Source of the DNA: Methanospirillum lacunae | GTDB taxonomy: Archaea; Halobacteriota; Methanomicrobia; Methanomicrobiales; Methanospirillaceae | Assembly (NCBI RefSeq): GCF_003173355.1 | Contig: NZ_QGMY01000002.1 | Coordinates: 917,389 to 981,388, forward strand | Direction of reading: 5' to 3' | DNA length: 64,000 nt | Part shown: piece after piece, positions 19,467-28,620 of the stretch | Numbering within the stretch: position 1 is the first letter of the stretch | Layout: the number at the start of each line of letters is the position of its first letter | Notes under the pieces: generated by a model | Told to the model about the DNA's origin: nothing | Database searches by the model: none | The model's input: the letters and a program-made list of their open reading frames with translations, nothing else | Made by a program: the position numbers and the translations under genes

Positions 19467-20333
19467 ATGGCAATCGATCAGATACCAATTGGGAGATTTT
19501 CTCTCATCAGTCATCTTTCACTTAAAGCACTCAGGATTTATGATAGAAAGGGACTACTAGTTCCCGCTGTTAAAGACCGGATTACAGGCTACCGGAGTTA
19601 TACTGTTTCACAAATAGGAACCGGAGTGGTTATACGAACCCTCTCCTTGCTTGGATTCAGTCTTGAAGAAATCGCACTGATCTTAAGAGCAAAAGAATCA
19701 GGGGATGATGAGAAAGTCCATAGCCTTATTGCAAAGCGACGGGCAGAGATTGGAATTGAGATTGACAGGTTACAAAAAATAGAAGAGATTCTTCGTCATC
19801 AGGAGATCTCTCTGGAATTGATACCAATGAGTTGCACTGAACCGGTAATCAAGGATATCACCCCTATCAGAGTGATGAGCATTCGTGAAAAAGGGAGATA
19901 TGAGGAAGTGTGTTCACGCCTGATCAATGAACTTTGTTCTGTCCTGGCAACTGAAAATTCTGGTCAGACCGGGCTTCGCATAGCAGGTCCGCCTATGAGT
20001 ATCTATCATGATGGTGAATACAGGGAATCTGATGCAGACATTGAGGTTGCATTTCCAATTTTAGGGAGAATCAGTAAAGATACCAGCACAGGATCAGATC
20101 GTATCAACACATCAACCCTGAGTGGAGGACGGTTTCTTTCGCTTATTTACAAAGGACCATACATGGGAATCCATGAGGGATGGTCACGGGCATATGCATT
20201 TGCAACAGAAAATGGAATATCTCTGGGAATTCCAGGGAGAGAGTTGTATTTGAATGATCCCTGTGAGATCCCTCAAGAAGAATTAATCACTGAAATCCAG
20301 GTCCCGATAATTGGAGAAATTGAACTTCCCTGA
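19467..20333 (+). CDS. MerR-family regulator with GyrI-like effector domain
   Basis: A 288-residue regulator. The N-terminal winged helix (IGRFSLISHLSLKALRIYDRKGLLVPAVKD, then GYRSYTVSQIGTG) is the MerR DNA-binding domain, and residues ~80-115 form the dimer coiled coil (RRAEIGIEIDRLQKIEEILR). The C-terminal ~150 residues are GyrI/AraC-effector-like (YEEVCSRLINEL ... SLIYKGPYMGIHEGWSRAYAFA ... REIYLNDP-type ending), which bind small hydrophobic molecules as in BmrR. It is divergent from the cupin-GNAT/hydrolase pair and probably controls it. Confidence 0.85.
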   Translation: MAIDQIPIGRFSLISHLSLKALRIYDRKGLLVPAVKDRITGYRSYTVSQIGTGVVIRTLSLLGFSLEEIALILRAKESGDDEKVHSLIAKRRAEIGIEIDRLQKIEEILRHQEISLELIPMSCTEPVIKDITPIRVMSIREKGRYEEVCSRLINELCSVLATENSGQTGLRIAGPPMSIYHDGEYRESDADIEVAFPILGRISKDTSTGSDRINTSTLSGGRFLSLIYKGPYMGIHEGWSRAYAFATENGISLGIPGRELYLNDPCEIPQEELITEIQVPIIGEIELP

Positions 20334-20336
20334 TAT

Positions 20337-21062
20337 TCAGGGATGTTCAATCTTTTCAGAAGCACGTTTTCCATATGGACATGCATACAGGCACATGCCA
20401 CACACTGCCTCTTTTCCCTGTGCTCGAAGGGATGCAAAAAACAGATCACATTTTCCTGCATCATATCTGATATCACGTGGATCTTCTTCTCTGAATGATT
20501 CTCCAGTGAAAGCATGAACAGGACAGGCATCTACACATTCATGACATAAGCCGCACCGTTCTTTGATGGGAGTTCCAGTCGGGGTAAGTGGTGCATTGGT
20601 GAGGATGCTCCCCCATCTGACCCTTGGTCCTGCTGATTCAGTGATCAGAAGACAACTCTTTCCTATCCATCCTAATCCCGCACAATGCGCCGCCAGTTTA
20701 TGTGAAAAAAATGCTGATATCTTTTCATTATTTGTCCGCGTGGATGCAGGGACTGGGAAAGCTGCGTATCCTTCTTCCTGAATTCTCCCAGCCAATTGTG
20801 AGACCAGAATATCAAGTCTATTGTTTATCACATTATAGGCATAATGCCGGTACAGGAGTAATCCGGATTCTGACTTTTCTGGAAGTAAGTCAACAACCGG
20901 ATGAACTAGGTTCATACCAACGGAAATTGCGATGGGGTACATGGCAATCTCATCACCACCCTGTTCACGGATTGCTTCGTGAGCATGATGAAGATCAGCA
21001 ACCCCGTAATGATTTACCCCCGCCTGTCCGGCAATCTGGCGGAGTGCCTCGTCAAGAGACAT
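20337..21062 (-). CDS. QueG-like double [4Fe-4S] iron-sulfur protein
   Basis: A 241-residue protein related to epoxyqueuosine reductase-type iron-sulfur proteins. The N-terminal part has the GVADL and HYAYNVINNRLD segments, then CAGLGWIGKSCLLIT. The C-terminal part binds two [4Fe-4S] clusters (CGLCHECVDACPVHAF and CGMCLYACPYGKR). It is shorter than bacterial QueG and archaea do not make queuosine, so the substrate is unknown; a corrinoid-linked reductase role is one option. Its stop is 3 bases from the stop of the convergent MerR gene. Confidence 0.75.
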   Translation of the reverse strand: MSLDEALRQIAGQAGVNHYGVADLHHAHEAIREQGGDEIAMYPIAISVGMNLVHPVVDLLPEKSESGLLLYRHYAYNVINNRLDILVSQLAGRIQEEGYAAFPVPASTRTNNEKISAFFSHKLAAHCAGLGWIGKSCLLITESAGPRVRWGSILTNAPLTPTGTPIKERCGLCHECVDACPVHAFTGESFREEDPRDIRYDAGKCDLFFASLRAQGKEAVCGMCLYACPYGKRASEKIEHP

Positions 21063-21208
21063 GAGTACCTGTAATACACCCTGGCAGATACGTATGTCGA
21101 TATGATATGACTATTTTTGATAAGGTAATACAAAAAATTTGATTAAAATTGTATACAGATACAATGAAAAAGAAAACCATTTATTAATTGGCCGACGCAT
21201 CTTGAGAT

Positions 21209-21772
21209 ATGGCTGATACAATTGATGCATCAGAAGCAGAGGTTCTTGCCTGTGCTGGAACATTCCCATGGTGGAGTGTGCTGCTCTGGGGAATTTGTGC
21301 AGTAATTATTGGAATATTATTTCTGACAACCCCGGTGATCACGACAATTGCAATGATTACCATGATCGGAGCATGGTGGTTTGTTGGAGGGATTTTCTCA
21401 CTTATCAGCCTTACAGCTGATCGATCTCACCTGGCTCTTAAAGTCATTACTGCAATATTAAGCCTCATTGCAGGTCTTGTAATTCTCGCATATCCGCTCT
21501 TTAGCACACTCGTTATTCTTCCGTTTTTTGTGATGATCATTGCAATCTGGGGTATACTTATCGGAGGAACACAACTGTTTCACGGATACTCTGCCAAAGA
21601 TTGGGGATCCGCAGCGCTTGGTCTGCTCAGTGTAATTTTTGGTATCCTACTTCTGGTTTATCCACTTCAGGCAGCCTTATCTCTTCCGTTTGTTGCAGGA
21701 ATTTTTGCCCTTATCGGAGGAATATCTGCAATCATTGGTTCAATCAGCCTGAAAAAGATGCAGGCATCTTAA
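21209..21772 (+). CDS. HdeD-family (DUF308) membrane protein
   Basis: A 187-residue integral membrane protein with six hydrophobic segments in three similar pairs, the DUF308/HdeD pattern. The loops carry the usual I-L-F-L-T-x-P-V and L-A-Y-P-L-F-S markers, ending with GGISAIIGSISLKKM. HdeD-type proteins are linked to acid or stress tolerance in bacteria; the role in archaea is unknown. A TATA-like CATTTATTAATT lies just upstream (about 21178). It is transcribed alone. Confidence 0.8.
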   Translation: MADTIDASEAEVLACAGTFPWWSVLLWGICAVIIGILFLTTPVITTIAMITMIGAWWFVGGIFSLISLTADRSHLALKVITAILSLIAGLVILAYPLFSTLVILPFFVMIIAIWGILIGGTQLFHGYSAKDWGSAALGLLSVIFGILLLVYPLQAALSLPFVAGIFALIGGISAIIGSISLKKMQAS

Positions 21773-21782
21773 TAACTTTTTT

Positions 21783-22304
21783 TTAAGGAATAAATCCACC
21801 TGAATACGCATCAGGCAGGGTCCGTTGAATGAGTGTCGAGGCTCCGGCAGGTGGTTTGATCTCCAGGGTAAATGAACCGCCAGCCATCGGCCCGGTCATT
21901 GATGCAGCATTTAGATCCAACATAATCCGTGTATTTCCTCCGGGAGAGAGAAGACCACTATTTGGATGAACATAGGACATTGGAACTTCTCCACCTACAC
22001 CACTATTCCGGACATAATAATAGATCATTTTTGAAAGGTCAACAGCTTCTCCTGTTTCAGGAACAGTCAGGCTGAAGCTCAAAGAGACAAGTCCGTTAGT
22101 GCCTGAATATGATCCTCTGATGAGTCCGTCTGTGATCACAGTAGAGGTGCTCTGTTTGACTCCTGCATATGTCACTTCCTGAAACCGCTGGGTAGCAAAA
22201 AAACCGGTGCTCATCATCACATATGCAAAGACAGCAGCTACTACAACAAATGCAATCAGGATTACCGCTGCTTCAAGTCCAGAAAACCCCGGATCTTTTC
22301 TCAT
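21783..22304 (-). CDS. Archaellin-like (class III signal peptide) protein
   Basis: A 173-residue protein with a type III (FlaK/PibD-processed) signal: MRKDPG then FSGLEAAVILIAFVVVAAVFAYVMMSTGFF. The mature protein would begin at F7 with the hydrophobic helix that packs in the filament core. The rest is a beta-rich archaellin-type domain (GLVSLSFSLTVPETGEAVDLS, then GSFTLEIKPP). No other archaellum gene (flaI, flaJ, flaG, flaF) is nearby, so it may be an orphan archaellin or a related surface pilin. Confidence 0.8.
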   Translation of the reverse strand: MRKDPGFSGLEAAVILIAFVVVAAVFAYVMMSTGFFATQRFQEVTYAGVKQSTSTVITDGLIRGSYSGTNGLVSLSFSLTVPETGEAVDLSKMIYYYVRNSGVGGEVPMSYVHPNSGLLSPGGNTRIMLDLNAASMTGPMAGGSFTLEIKPPAGASTLIQRTLPDAYSGGFIP

Positions 22305-22471
22305 ATTGAGTGCAGATGTTTAATCATACCGGTAAATAGTATTATCCAATCTGACAGGGACAATCATTTCAGTTCAGGGAATGCTCCTGTAAAAAAAAGA
22401 TGCTCATCATCCTGGACATAAGGAAGTTTCTCACATTCAGGTATTTTTTTACTCCAGTGAAAGTTCAGAAA

Positions 22472-22479
22472 TTTATATA
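22472..22479 (+). promoter_or_regulatory. TATA box for the SatP-type transporter
   Basis: TTTATATA at 22472-22479 matches the archaeal TATA element and would place transcription start near 22500, leaving a leader of about 60 bases before ATG 22564. Confidence 0.5.
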
Positions 22480-22563
22480 CCCTGATGAGTGTATCATCAT
22501 TAATCTGATTCCCGGGGTTGAAGATTTTCAAGGAACATATTCATCCCGGGCGTGAGGTGTAAC

Positions 22564-23163
22564 ATGGGACAGACAGAGCAATCAAATAATACAATGATAA
22601 TTGCAGAAATTACTGCAAATCCTGCCCCGCTTGGACTGCTCGGATTTGGAATGACAACAGTCCTTCTCAACCTGCATAATGCCGGATATTTTACTCTGGG
22701 ATCTATGATTCTTGCGATGGGGCTTGCATATGGAGGAGCCGCACAGATCATCGCAGGAATCATGGAATGGAAAAAGAATAACACGTTTGGCACGACAGCG
22801 TTTACTTCATACGGATTATTCTGGATCTCTTTGGTAGTTCTATTAATTCTGCCAAAGATGGGATTAGCTGATGGAACTGGAGGCAGTACTGCCATGGCAG
22901 CATACCTAGCGATGTGGGGTATTTTTACTGCGTTTATGTTTGTTGGAACTCTTCGGGCTAACAGGGCCCTTCAGTTTATCTTCGCATCACTGACTATACT
23001 GTTCTTCCTGCTTGCTATCGGAGATATCACAGGAATTGAAACAATTACCCGTATCGCAGGATATGAGGGAATCATCTGTGGGTTCTCTGCGATATATGCA
23101 GGACTTGCACAGGTCATTAATGAAGCACATAACCGGACAATTCTTCCTATCTGGCCGGTTTAA
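22564..23163 (+). CDS. GPR1/FUN34/SatP family acetate transporter
   Basis: A 199-residue membrane protein with six transmembrane segments. The family signature [11 protein letters not shown] sits near the N-terminus, at the entrance of the first helix. SatP-type proteins move acetate or succinate with protons, or act as acetate channels. This would suit a methanogen that assimilates acetate; that is inference. I chose ATG 22564 over the in-frame GTG 22552 because a GAGGTG Shine-Dalgarno (22554-22559) lies 4 bases before the ATG. Confidence 0.88.
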   Translation: MGQTEQSNNTMIIAEITANPAPLGLLGFGMTTVLLNLHNAGYFTLGSMILAMGLAYGGAAQIIAGIMEWKKNNTFGTTAFTSYGLFWISLVVLLILPKMGLADGTGGSTAMAAYLAMWGIFTAFMFVGTLRANRALQFIFASLTILFFLLAIGDITGIETITRIAGYEGIICGFSAIYAGLAQVINEAHNRTILPIWPV

Positions 23164-23210
23164 CCTCTCTTTTTTAAAAAATTATCGACAGGGTCATAAC
23201 AGAAAAAATG

Positions 23211-23795
23211 TTACGCGATGAACTTCTCAAGCAGACAGAGAGCCTCTAGATCCCGTTTCCCACCACATCGTTTTACGAGACTAACATGATGATCAATCAT
23301 CTGTTTCAAAACTGGATCCCGGGTCAGGATATATCGTGTTCCATGTACGGCAGCTTCAATTATACTATTTCTGCCCCTGTTGATTGGAACAAGATCTGAC
23401 TGGGCAAGTTTTGTTTCTATTGGTTCAAGACTGATCAATAGTTTCTGTTCTGTCTTCTGATCGATTGTTGCCCGGTATACGACCCAGGATAATGAAGATG
23501 AGATCCTGTACACCGGTCTGCCTGCAACATTCATTTCGATGAACTCTTCGGGACTTAGATCTGAAAAAGCAGCCCTGACAAAAAATACCGGATCATGCAT
23601 GATATTTGCAACAACCAGACCTGATTCTTCAATCAGTGATGCCGTATGACTTGTCCTGAATACAGCCATCATGATCCGGTTATCCCGGCAGATTACCCCA
23701 ATTGGTGCTGCATGCAGTCCGACTGTTGCAATGATCTCGTTTATTCCTTCCTGCATCGGCCAGAAAGGTGATGAATTCACAGATCCCACTCCCAT
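23211..23795 (-). CDS. DUF447 family protein (flavin-reductase-like split barrel)
   Basis: A 194-residue protein of the archaeal DUF447 family. The N-terminal half (NEIIATVGLHAAPIGVICRDNRIMMAVFRTSHTASL) has the look of an FMN-binding split barrel. The C-terminal half is helical and charged, with INRGRNSIIEAAVHGTRYIL. The gene overlaps the CitG-like gene by 19 bases. The same two families sit together in other methanogens and in methylotrophs that make tetrahydromethanopterin, so a role in that cofactor pathway is possible but unproven. Confidence 0.8.
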   Translation of the reverse strand: MGVGSVNSSPFWPMQEGINEIIATVGLHAAPIGVICRDNRIMMAVFRTSHTASLIEESGLVVANIMHDPVFFVRAAFSDLSPEEFIEMNVAGRPVYRISSSLSWVVYRATIDQKTEQKLLISLEPIETKLAQSDLVPINRGRNSIIEAAVHGTRYILTRDPVLKQMIDHHVSLVKRCGGKRDLEALCLLEKFIA

Positions 23796-24598
23796 CCTTC
23801 AATAAGTGCTACAAAGAGACCTGCGATCATGATATCTGCAAGAGAACCCGGATTTATACTCTCCCTGATACAGTACTCATCAAAATCGCTATGAGATATC
23901 TGACCGGCAAGAACCTGAATTGCCTGATCGCGAACCTGGCAGGATCTATCATATCCAAACTTTTTGGCAATGAATGTATCAGGTTCTTCAGCAAGAAGCC
24001 AGAGAAATACTGATGAAACTGCTTCTCTTCCCCGCCCATCCTCTTTCAGAAGGTCAGCAGTTTTGCGGGTAAGAGCAAAGCCCCCGGTCCATTCCCGGGC
24101 CACCATATCCTGAGGAGCGGAATGGGCCATCACATCAAACAGCGTCATCCCACGTTCTCTGAGTTTTTCTGCGACTGAGGGATCATGTATGTCAAGTTCA
24201 TCAGAGTCATGAACCCTGACTGCTGTGTGGGCAAAGGCATCATAAAAGAGAATTGCATCTTCAATTGAAGTTTCCTTAATGCATTCACATGCCCCCTCAA
24301 TCCCTTTGCCTATTATTAACGGTATAAGGAGAATGAATGCACCAAAATGGGTATTTCCTCCCCGGTGACGCCCGGTAAGAAGAGTAGCCTGCCGAATCAG
24401 TTCACCTATCGTTCCATCTCTCTTTTCTGCTCTTTCAAATGCTGTCCGACAAAATAGAGAAGAAAAAAGAAAATGCTCAAGCCAGGTATCAGGATAATCG
24501 TGACCCCTGTCAACATTTCCCGGTTTTGTCATGGCACAGACCTCAAGCATCATTGCCATCTGTGCCTTTTCAGTCAGGGTGAGAGGTGGGATGCCCAT
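23777..24598 (-). CDS. Triphosphoribosyl-dephospho-CoA synthase-like (CitG-like) protein
   Basis: A 273-residue all-helical protein of the CitG/MdcB superfamily. Visible marks are CAMTKPGNVDRGHDYPDT near residues 21-38, TGRHRGGNTHFGAFILLIPL near 73-92 (the conserved G-x-N-T-H segment), and a late helix with SDFDEYCIRES. Bacterial CitG makes the citrate-lyase cofactor precursor from ATP and dephospho-CoA, but this methanogen window has no citrate lyase, so the archaeal substrate is probably different. Coupled to the DUF447 gene and 6 bases after the marker 9 gene. Confidence 0.8.
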   Translation of the reverse strand: MGIPPLTLTEKAQMAMMLEVCAMTKPGNVDRGHDYPDTWLEHFLFSSLFCRTAFERAEKRDGTIGELIRQATLLTGRHRGGNTHFGAFILLIPLIIGKGIEGACECIKETSIEDAILFYDAFAHTAVRVHDSDELDIHDPSVAEKLRERGMTLFDVMAHSAPQDMVAREWTGGFALTRKTADLLKEDGRGREAVSSVFLWLLAEEPDTFIAKKFGYDRSCQVRDQAIQVLAGQISHSDFDEYCIRESINPGSLADIMIAGLFVALIEGWEWDL

Positions 24599-24604
24599 AC
24601 AACC

Positions 24605-25708
24605 TCAGGAGAAGATCTTGTTCATAATCTTTCTAGCAAGGTCACGTTTTTGCTGCATATAGATTGAACGCTTGATTCCTGACTGTTTTAAAGTGCTATC
24701 CCTGAACATACAGGGGGTCGTATCTTTGCAGCAGTATGCAAGGCTGCCAAAACAAGTACTGGTTCCAGCTTCCAGAATTGTATCTTTCACTCCTTCCATC
24801 TTCATTGCAACAAATTCCTGTGGAGAGATCTTTAGTTTCTCGAGTGCAGGAAGTAGTGGACAGGGTTTGACCGGCATACAGCAGAAGGCAAGAGATCTGA
24901 TATCTCCTCCACGACAGAGTTGCTTTGGAGAATTATACCATCCATGCTCACGGGTAAACTGTGCCAGAGCCTGACTAATTCCGGAAAGGGTCTTTTCGTC
25001 AGACCTGCGGGCAAGAGATACCATGTCTGCACCATGAGCAAAGTAGTCTTTTGCCTTTTCAAAGTCAGTTACACCGTTATTAGCAATCAGAAAAACCGGA
25101 CAAACATTTCTGATCTCACGAATCTTTGCCGGTCCAAAATCCATCAGATCTACATGGATAATATCTGCTCCAGCCTTCCAGAGAAGTTTTGCAAGTTCTG
25201 CATCGTTTGGTGCAACCCCGGCACGAATCTTCACAGATACCGTAACTCCGGTAATCTTTAATGCCTGGACATAGGAGAGCAACTTTTGAGGATGAGTAAG
25301 CAGGAATTCACCACATCCTGCATCAATCATGGCCTGTTGTCTGCAATGTGCATCTATCTCATAGAGTGCACGATCTCCGATATTTTTGGAAAGAGTTACC
25401 AGAGAATCTACCTCTGAAGCACGGATATTTATTCCTGGTATTACTCCGGCTGCTGCTACGAGTTCGATCTGCGCTGATATTTCTGCAATTGGATCTCTTG
25501 GAAGAAACTCTTCCCGTCCCTGATGGGAGAGTTCCCTGGCAGCTGATATTGTTGCTTCATCTATTGCATACCCGCCAATGAATCCAATTCCGACATGTGC
25601 TGCTCTGTCCCTGATATAAGCACCATCGGTTACCCCTGCCATGGATGCAATTGCGACAGGAATGGAAACCTGCCTTTCGCCTATCCAGAGGTCATATATA
25701 TTATCCAT
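24605..25708 (-). CDS. Methanogenesis marker protein 9
   Basis: A 367-residue protein with an N-terminal FMN-type TIM barrel like dihydrouridine synthase/dihydroorotate dehydrogenase (about residues 1-250: SMAGVTDGAYIRD, PGINIRASEVDSL, VSVKIRAGV, DIIHVDLMDFG, LIANNGVTD). A cysteine-rich C-terminal region follows (CRGGDIRSLAFCCMP, KPCPLLPAL, TCFGSLAYCC, PCMF). This combination is the methanogenesis marker 9 family, found only in methane-metabolising archaea. The barrel suggests flavin chemistry; the cysteines suggest an iron-sulfur site. First gene of a three-gene minus-strand operon with the CitG-like and DUF447 genes. Confidence 0.85.
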   Translation of the reverse strand: MDNIYDLWIGERQVSIPVAIASMAGVTDGAYIRDRAAHVGIGFIGGYAIDEATISAARELSHQGREEFLPRDPIAEISAQIELVAAAGVIPGINIRASEVDSLVTLSKNIGDRALYEIDAHCRQQAMIDAGCGEFLLTHPQKLLSYVQALKITGVTVSVKIRAGVAPNDAELAKLLWKAGADIIHVDLMDFGPAKIREIRNVCPVFLIANNGVTDFEKAKDYFAHGADMVSLARRSDEKTLSGISQALAQFTREHGWYNSPKQLCRGGDIRSLAFCCMPVKPCPLLPALEKLKISPQEFVAMKMEGVKDTILEAGTSTCFGSLAYCCKDTTPCMFRDSTLKQSGIKRSIYMQQKRDLARKIMNKIFS

Positions 25709-25894
25709 TCAATTCCTCGATTCTTTGCCTTTATCCATCAACTTTTAAACAGTTAAAGTTGGCCTGAACATTGAGTTACATCAGACATCATGAACCTGAT
25801 CGAAATGAACTGTTAGTGCCTTTATGTACTTACCTTCGAATAGCTCATACACATTTGATAACTATTTTATTGATTGCAGTGTTACCTTAGCGTA

Positions 25895-26296
25895 ATGGGA
25901 AAGGTAGGCATTCTTCTAGTAGGTCATGGAAGCAGAAAGGAATATAATAAGAACCTTTTAACAAAAACTGCTTCTCTGATTGCCGAACGTCATCCAAATT
26001 ACATTGTGAAATGTGGATTTATGGAGTTTAACGAACCATCAATTCCTGATTCACTTGAACTGTTTAGGAGTGAAGATATCGACTCTATTGCAGTCGTCCC
26101 ACTTTTCCTTGCACGGGGTGTTCACATCGATGAGGATATCCCGGAGATTCTGAAGCTGAAAGACGGAGAGAAGAAGGGAACATTCAAACTGCAATCTCGT
26201 GAAATTCCTCTTGTATACGCTGACCCAATTGGTCCAAACCCACTTCTCGCTGATCTGATGGCAGAGAATGCCAGTCAGGCACTTTCTATTCTCTAA
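25895..26296 (+). CDS. cfbA: Sirohydrochlorin nickelochelatase (CbiX-type short chelatase)
   Basis: A 133-residue single-domain chelatase that inserts Ni into sirohydrochlorin at the start of coenzyme F430 synthesis (and Co for cobamides). The two metal-binding His segments are present: ILLVGHGSRKEYN near the N-terminus and FLARGVHIDEDIPEI near residue 70. I chose ATG 25895, since the family starts M-x-K-x-G-I-L-L-V-G-H-G; an in-frame GTG at 25874 adds 7 unlikely residues. Eight bases separate it from cfbE, so the cluster is one operon. Confidence 0.95.
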   Translation: MGKVGILLVGHGSRKEYNKNLLTKTASLIAERHPNYIVKCGFMEFNEPSIPDSLELFRSEDIDSIAVVPLFLARGVHIDEDIPEILKLKDGEKKGTFKLQSREIPLVYADPIGPNPLLADLMAENASQALSIL

Positions 26297-26304
26297 ACTT
26301 TTTT

Positions 26305-27552
26305 ATGAATATTTTAATCCTTGACACCATTCATGGCGGGATTATACTAGGTGATGCCCTGCGTGATATGGGTCATGATGTGGATCTTGTTGATGTATAC
26401 AGAGGGGATCTTACATGTCAGGGAAGTATTTCCGGTGAAACTGCGTTATCAAAAACCTATGATCTGTTGATTCACCCGGTCCATCTGGATCCCGCTCACC
26501 CAATTTTGAGATCAACCCCCTGTCCATCTATCACTCACCATGAAGCGGTCAGATGGATTATCAGATCAAAACCCAGGAGAAATTTTTCACAATCCCATGA
26601 CTGGATTGAAGTTTCAGGGGCAAGAGGAAAAACAACAACTGCGACAGCCCTTGCATCCATTATGCAGGGAAATGGAATCCTTCATTCATCAAGGGGAACC
26701 TATCGGTACCCGAGTGAGGAATATATCACCAGGATGAGTATAACTCCTGCTTCTCTCATTCCGGTCTCCGATCTTTTAATAGAAAATGACTGGTGCATTG
26801 CTGAAATTTCACTTGGGTTTACCGGGATTAGTGGTTTGGCAATTCTGACATCAGATGAAGATTACCAGGTCGCTGCAGGAAAACTGAGTGCTCGAACACT
26901 CAAGCATCTGAGTGCACTTTCATGCAAAAAAGTCCTGGTGGCACCGGACGTATCCTTTGTTCATGATTCAGTAATCAATGCTGGCGATCTCACCAGGGTT
27001 TGTGGAACAACATGTATGTACTCCTTTAACGGGATCGAAGGGTCGTATGAAAATCTCCTCTTAACCCTGGAAGGATACCGGGTCCCACTGCAGCTGGCAA
27101 CAGCAGCTGCGCTCATTTTGGGGTACAATCCGGATAAACTTGAAAATTTTGCATCACTCCCCGGCCGGATGAAGATCGAAAAAAGTGATGGGAGAATGAT
27201 CATAGATAATGCCAGCACCGGGGCATGCCTGAAGACTACCTGTGATGCTATATCCCTGCTCAGAAATTCACACGATGAAAATTTTCAATACATATTGATC
27301 ATAGGTCAGGAAGCACGAGCTGTGTGTGAAAATTTTTCTGATGAGGAGATCATCGGTGTGATCACCAAAGAACATCCAGACCAGGTCATCCTTGTAGCTG
27401 GCGATGACCGTATGGATACCAGTACAATATCAGATGCATGTAAAAAACAGTCAATCCCAATGACAATATCACATTCAATACCTGAAGGAATACATATTGC
27501 AAAACAGATTCCTTCCTGCCCAATCGTTGTATCAGTAAAAACCTGGAGGTAA
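26305..27552 (+). CDS. cfbE: Coenzyme F430 synthetase (Mur ligase-like)
   Basis: A 415-residue Mur-ligase-type ATP enzyme. The P-loop is SGARGKTTTATAL near residues 105-117, followed by the Mur-like centre (AEISLGFTGISGLAILTSDE) and the C-terminal domain (LPGRMKIEKSDGRMIIDNASTG). CfbE uses ATP to close the carbocyclic ring in the last step, turning 15,17(3)-seco-F430-17(3)-acid into F430. Assignment rests on the Mur fold plus the position between cfbA and cfbD, as in other methanogens. Confidence 0.92.
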   Translation: MNILILDTIHGGIILGDALRDMGHDVDLVDVYRGDLTCQGSISGETALSKTYDLLIHPVHLDPAHPILRSTPCPSITHHEAVRWIIRSKPRRNFSQSHDWIEVSGARGKTTTATALASIMQGNGILHSSRGTYRYPSEEYITRMSITPASLIPVSDLLIENDWCIAEISLGFTGISGLAILTSDEDYQVAAGKLSARTLKHLSALSCKKVLVAPDVSFVHDSVINAGDLTRVCGTTCMYSFNGIEGSYENLLLTLEGYRVPLQLATAAALILGYNPDKLENFASLPGRMKIEKSDGRMIIDNASTGACLKTTCDAISLLRNSHDENFQYILIIGQEARAVCENFSDEEIIGVITKEHPDQVILVAGDDRMDTSTISDACKKQSIPMTISHSIPEGIHIAKQIPSCPIVVSVKTWR

Positions 27553-27555
27553 TTT

Positions 27556-28620
27556 ATGAAATATATGCAGCCACGACCGAGTTCAATTGTAGCAGCCTTG
27601 TATACAGCCCGGGATCTGGGCGTCACCGTCTCAATTCTTCATGGCCCTTCGGGTTGCTCGTTTAAACATGCACGCCTCCTTGAAGAGGATGGAATGAAAG
27701 TCCTGACAACTTCATTATCTGAAAATGAGTTTGTCTTCGGAGGACAGGATCGGCTTATTGAAGTTCTCAAATATGCTGAAAAAGAGTTCAAGCCATCCAG
27801 AATGGCGGTGGTGGGAACATGTGTCTCTCTGATAATTGGTGAAGATCTTGAGGCTGCCATAGAGATGGCTGACCTCGCCACTGAGACTATTGCAGTAGAC
27901 ATTCATGCAGGTTTTGCTGAAAATATTGATGGTGTTATTGCCACTCTTGAACCGGCAAACCGGGCAGGATGGATAAGCGATGAAGAACTTTCAAGGCAGA
28001 AGGATCTTCTGAAAAAAGCAAATGAGGTAGAACGGCTACGTGGGGCAGCGATGAAGAGTTATATCGAGCCATCACGGGGAGACCTGAAACATGTTGCTGC
28101 AATGAGGCTCATGGACCTTGTTCGTGAAGGGAAATCCGGGGTTGCCATAATGAATGCCAAGAAAGAGACGGCATACATGTTTGCAGATATTCTCCTCGGT
28201 CTTCATGATGCTGCCCCTGATGCTCATGTCATCTATTCAGCAAATCTCGAGATGAAGGGTCTGCCAAAAGTGCAGCGGGATGCTGAGAGAATATCCACCG
28301 AACTCACAAGCAGGGGTCTTTCTTTCACATCACAGGGTGCACTTGACGAGTACGGAGCAACAGGAGATCACCTGGGGTCATGGATACAGAATATCAAACC
28401 TGATTTTGCTTTGATTGTGGGAGTTCCTCACGCAATCCCGGCCCATTACCTTGATGGGATCGAATGTTTCTCTGTAACCAACGGCCCACGTCAGGTAGGA
28501 CCACTCAAAGAACAGGGTCATGCCCATGTAATGGTTGAAGTTGATCTGCATCCCCGGACTCTCGGGGTTACTTCGATTGTGGAAAGTGAATTCGGAGCAG
28601 TGCTCCGGAGTCTTGTATGA
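27556..28620 (+). CDS. cfbD: Ni-sirohydrochlorin a,c-diamide reductive cyclase, catalytic subunit
   Basis: A 354-residue nitrogenase NifD/NifK-like protein. It starts MKYMQPRPSSIVAALYTARDLG, then HGPSGCSFKHARLLEEDG with the cluster Cys, and AVVGTCVSLIIGEDL with a second conserved Cys; the C-terminal half keeps YSANLEMKG and VGVPHAIPAHYL. CfbD takes electrons from the NifH-like CfbC for a six-electron reduction and gamma-lactam formation on Ni-sirohydrochlorin diamide. CfbC is not in this window. It overlaps cfbB by 4 bases (ATGA). Confidence 0.95.
   Translation: MKYMQPRPSSIVAALYTARDLGVTVSILHGPSGCSFKHARLLEEDGMKVLTTSLSENEFVFGGQDRLIEVLKYAEKEFKPSRMAVVGTCVSLIIGEDLEAAIEMADLATETIAVDIHAGFAENIDGVIATLEPANRAGWISDEELSRQKDLLKKANEVERLRGAAMKSYIEPSRGDLKHVAAMRLMDLVREGKSGVAIMNAKKETAYMFADILLGLHDAAPDAHVIYSANLEMKGLPKVQRDAERISTELTSRGLSFTSQGALDEYGATGDHLGSWIQNIKPDFALIVGVPHAIPAHYLDGIECFSVTNGPRQVGPLKEQGHAHVMVEVDLHPRTLGVTSIVESEFGAVLRSLV

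Noticed and set aside
22364..22531. A 55-codon minus-strand frame (TTG start, ending FFTGAFPELK) between the archaellin-like and SatP-type genes
   Set aside because: Composition is protein-like, but the start is a weak TTG without a Shine-Dalgarno and the frame covers the TATA box of the SatP-type gene, so I left it out.
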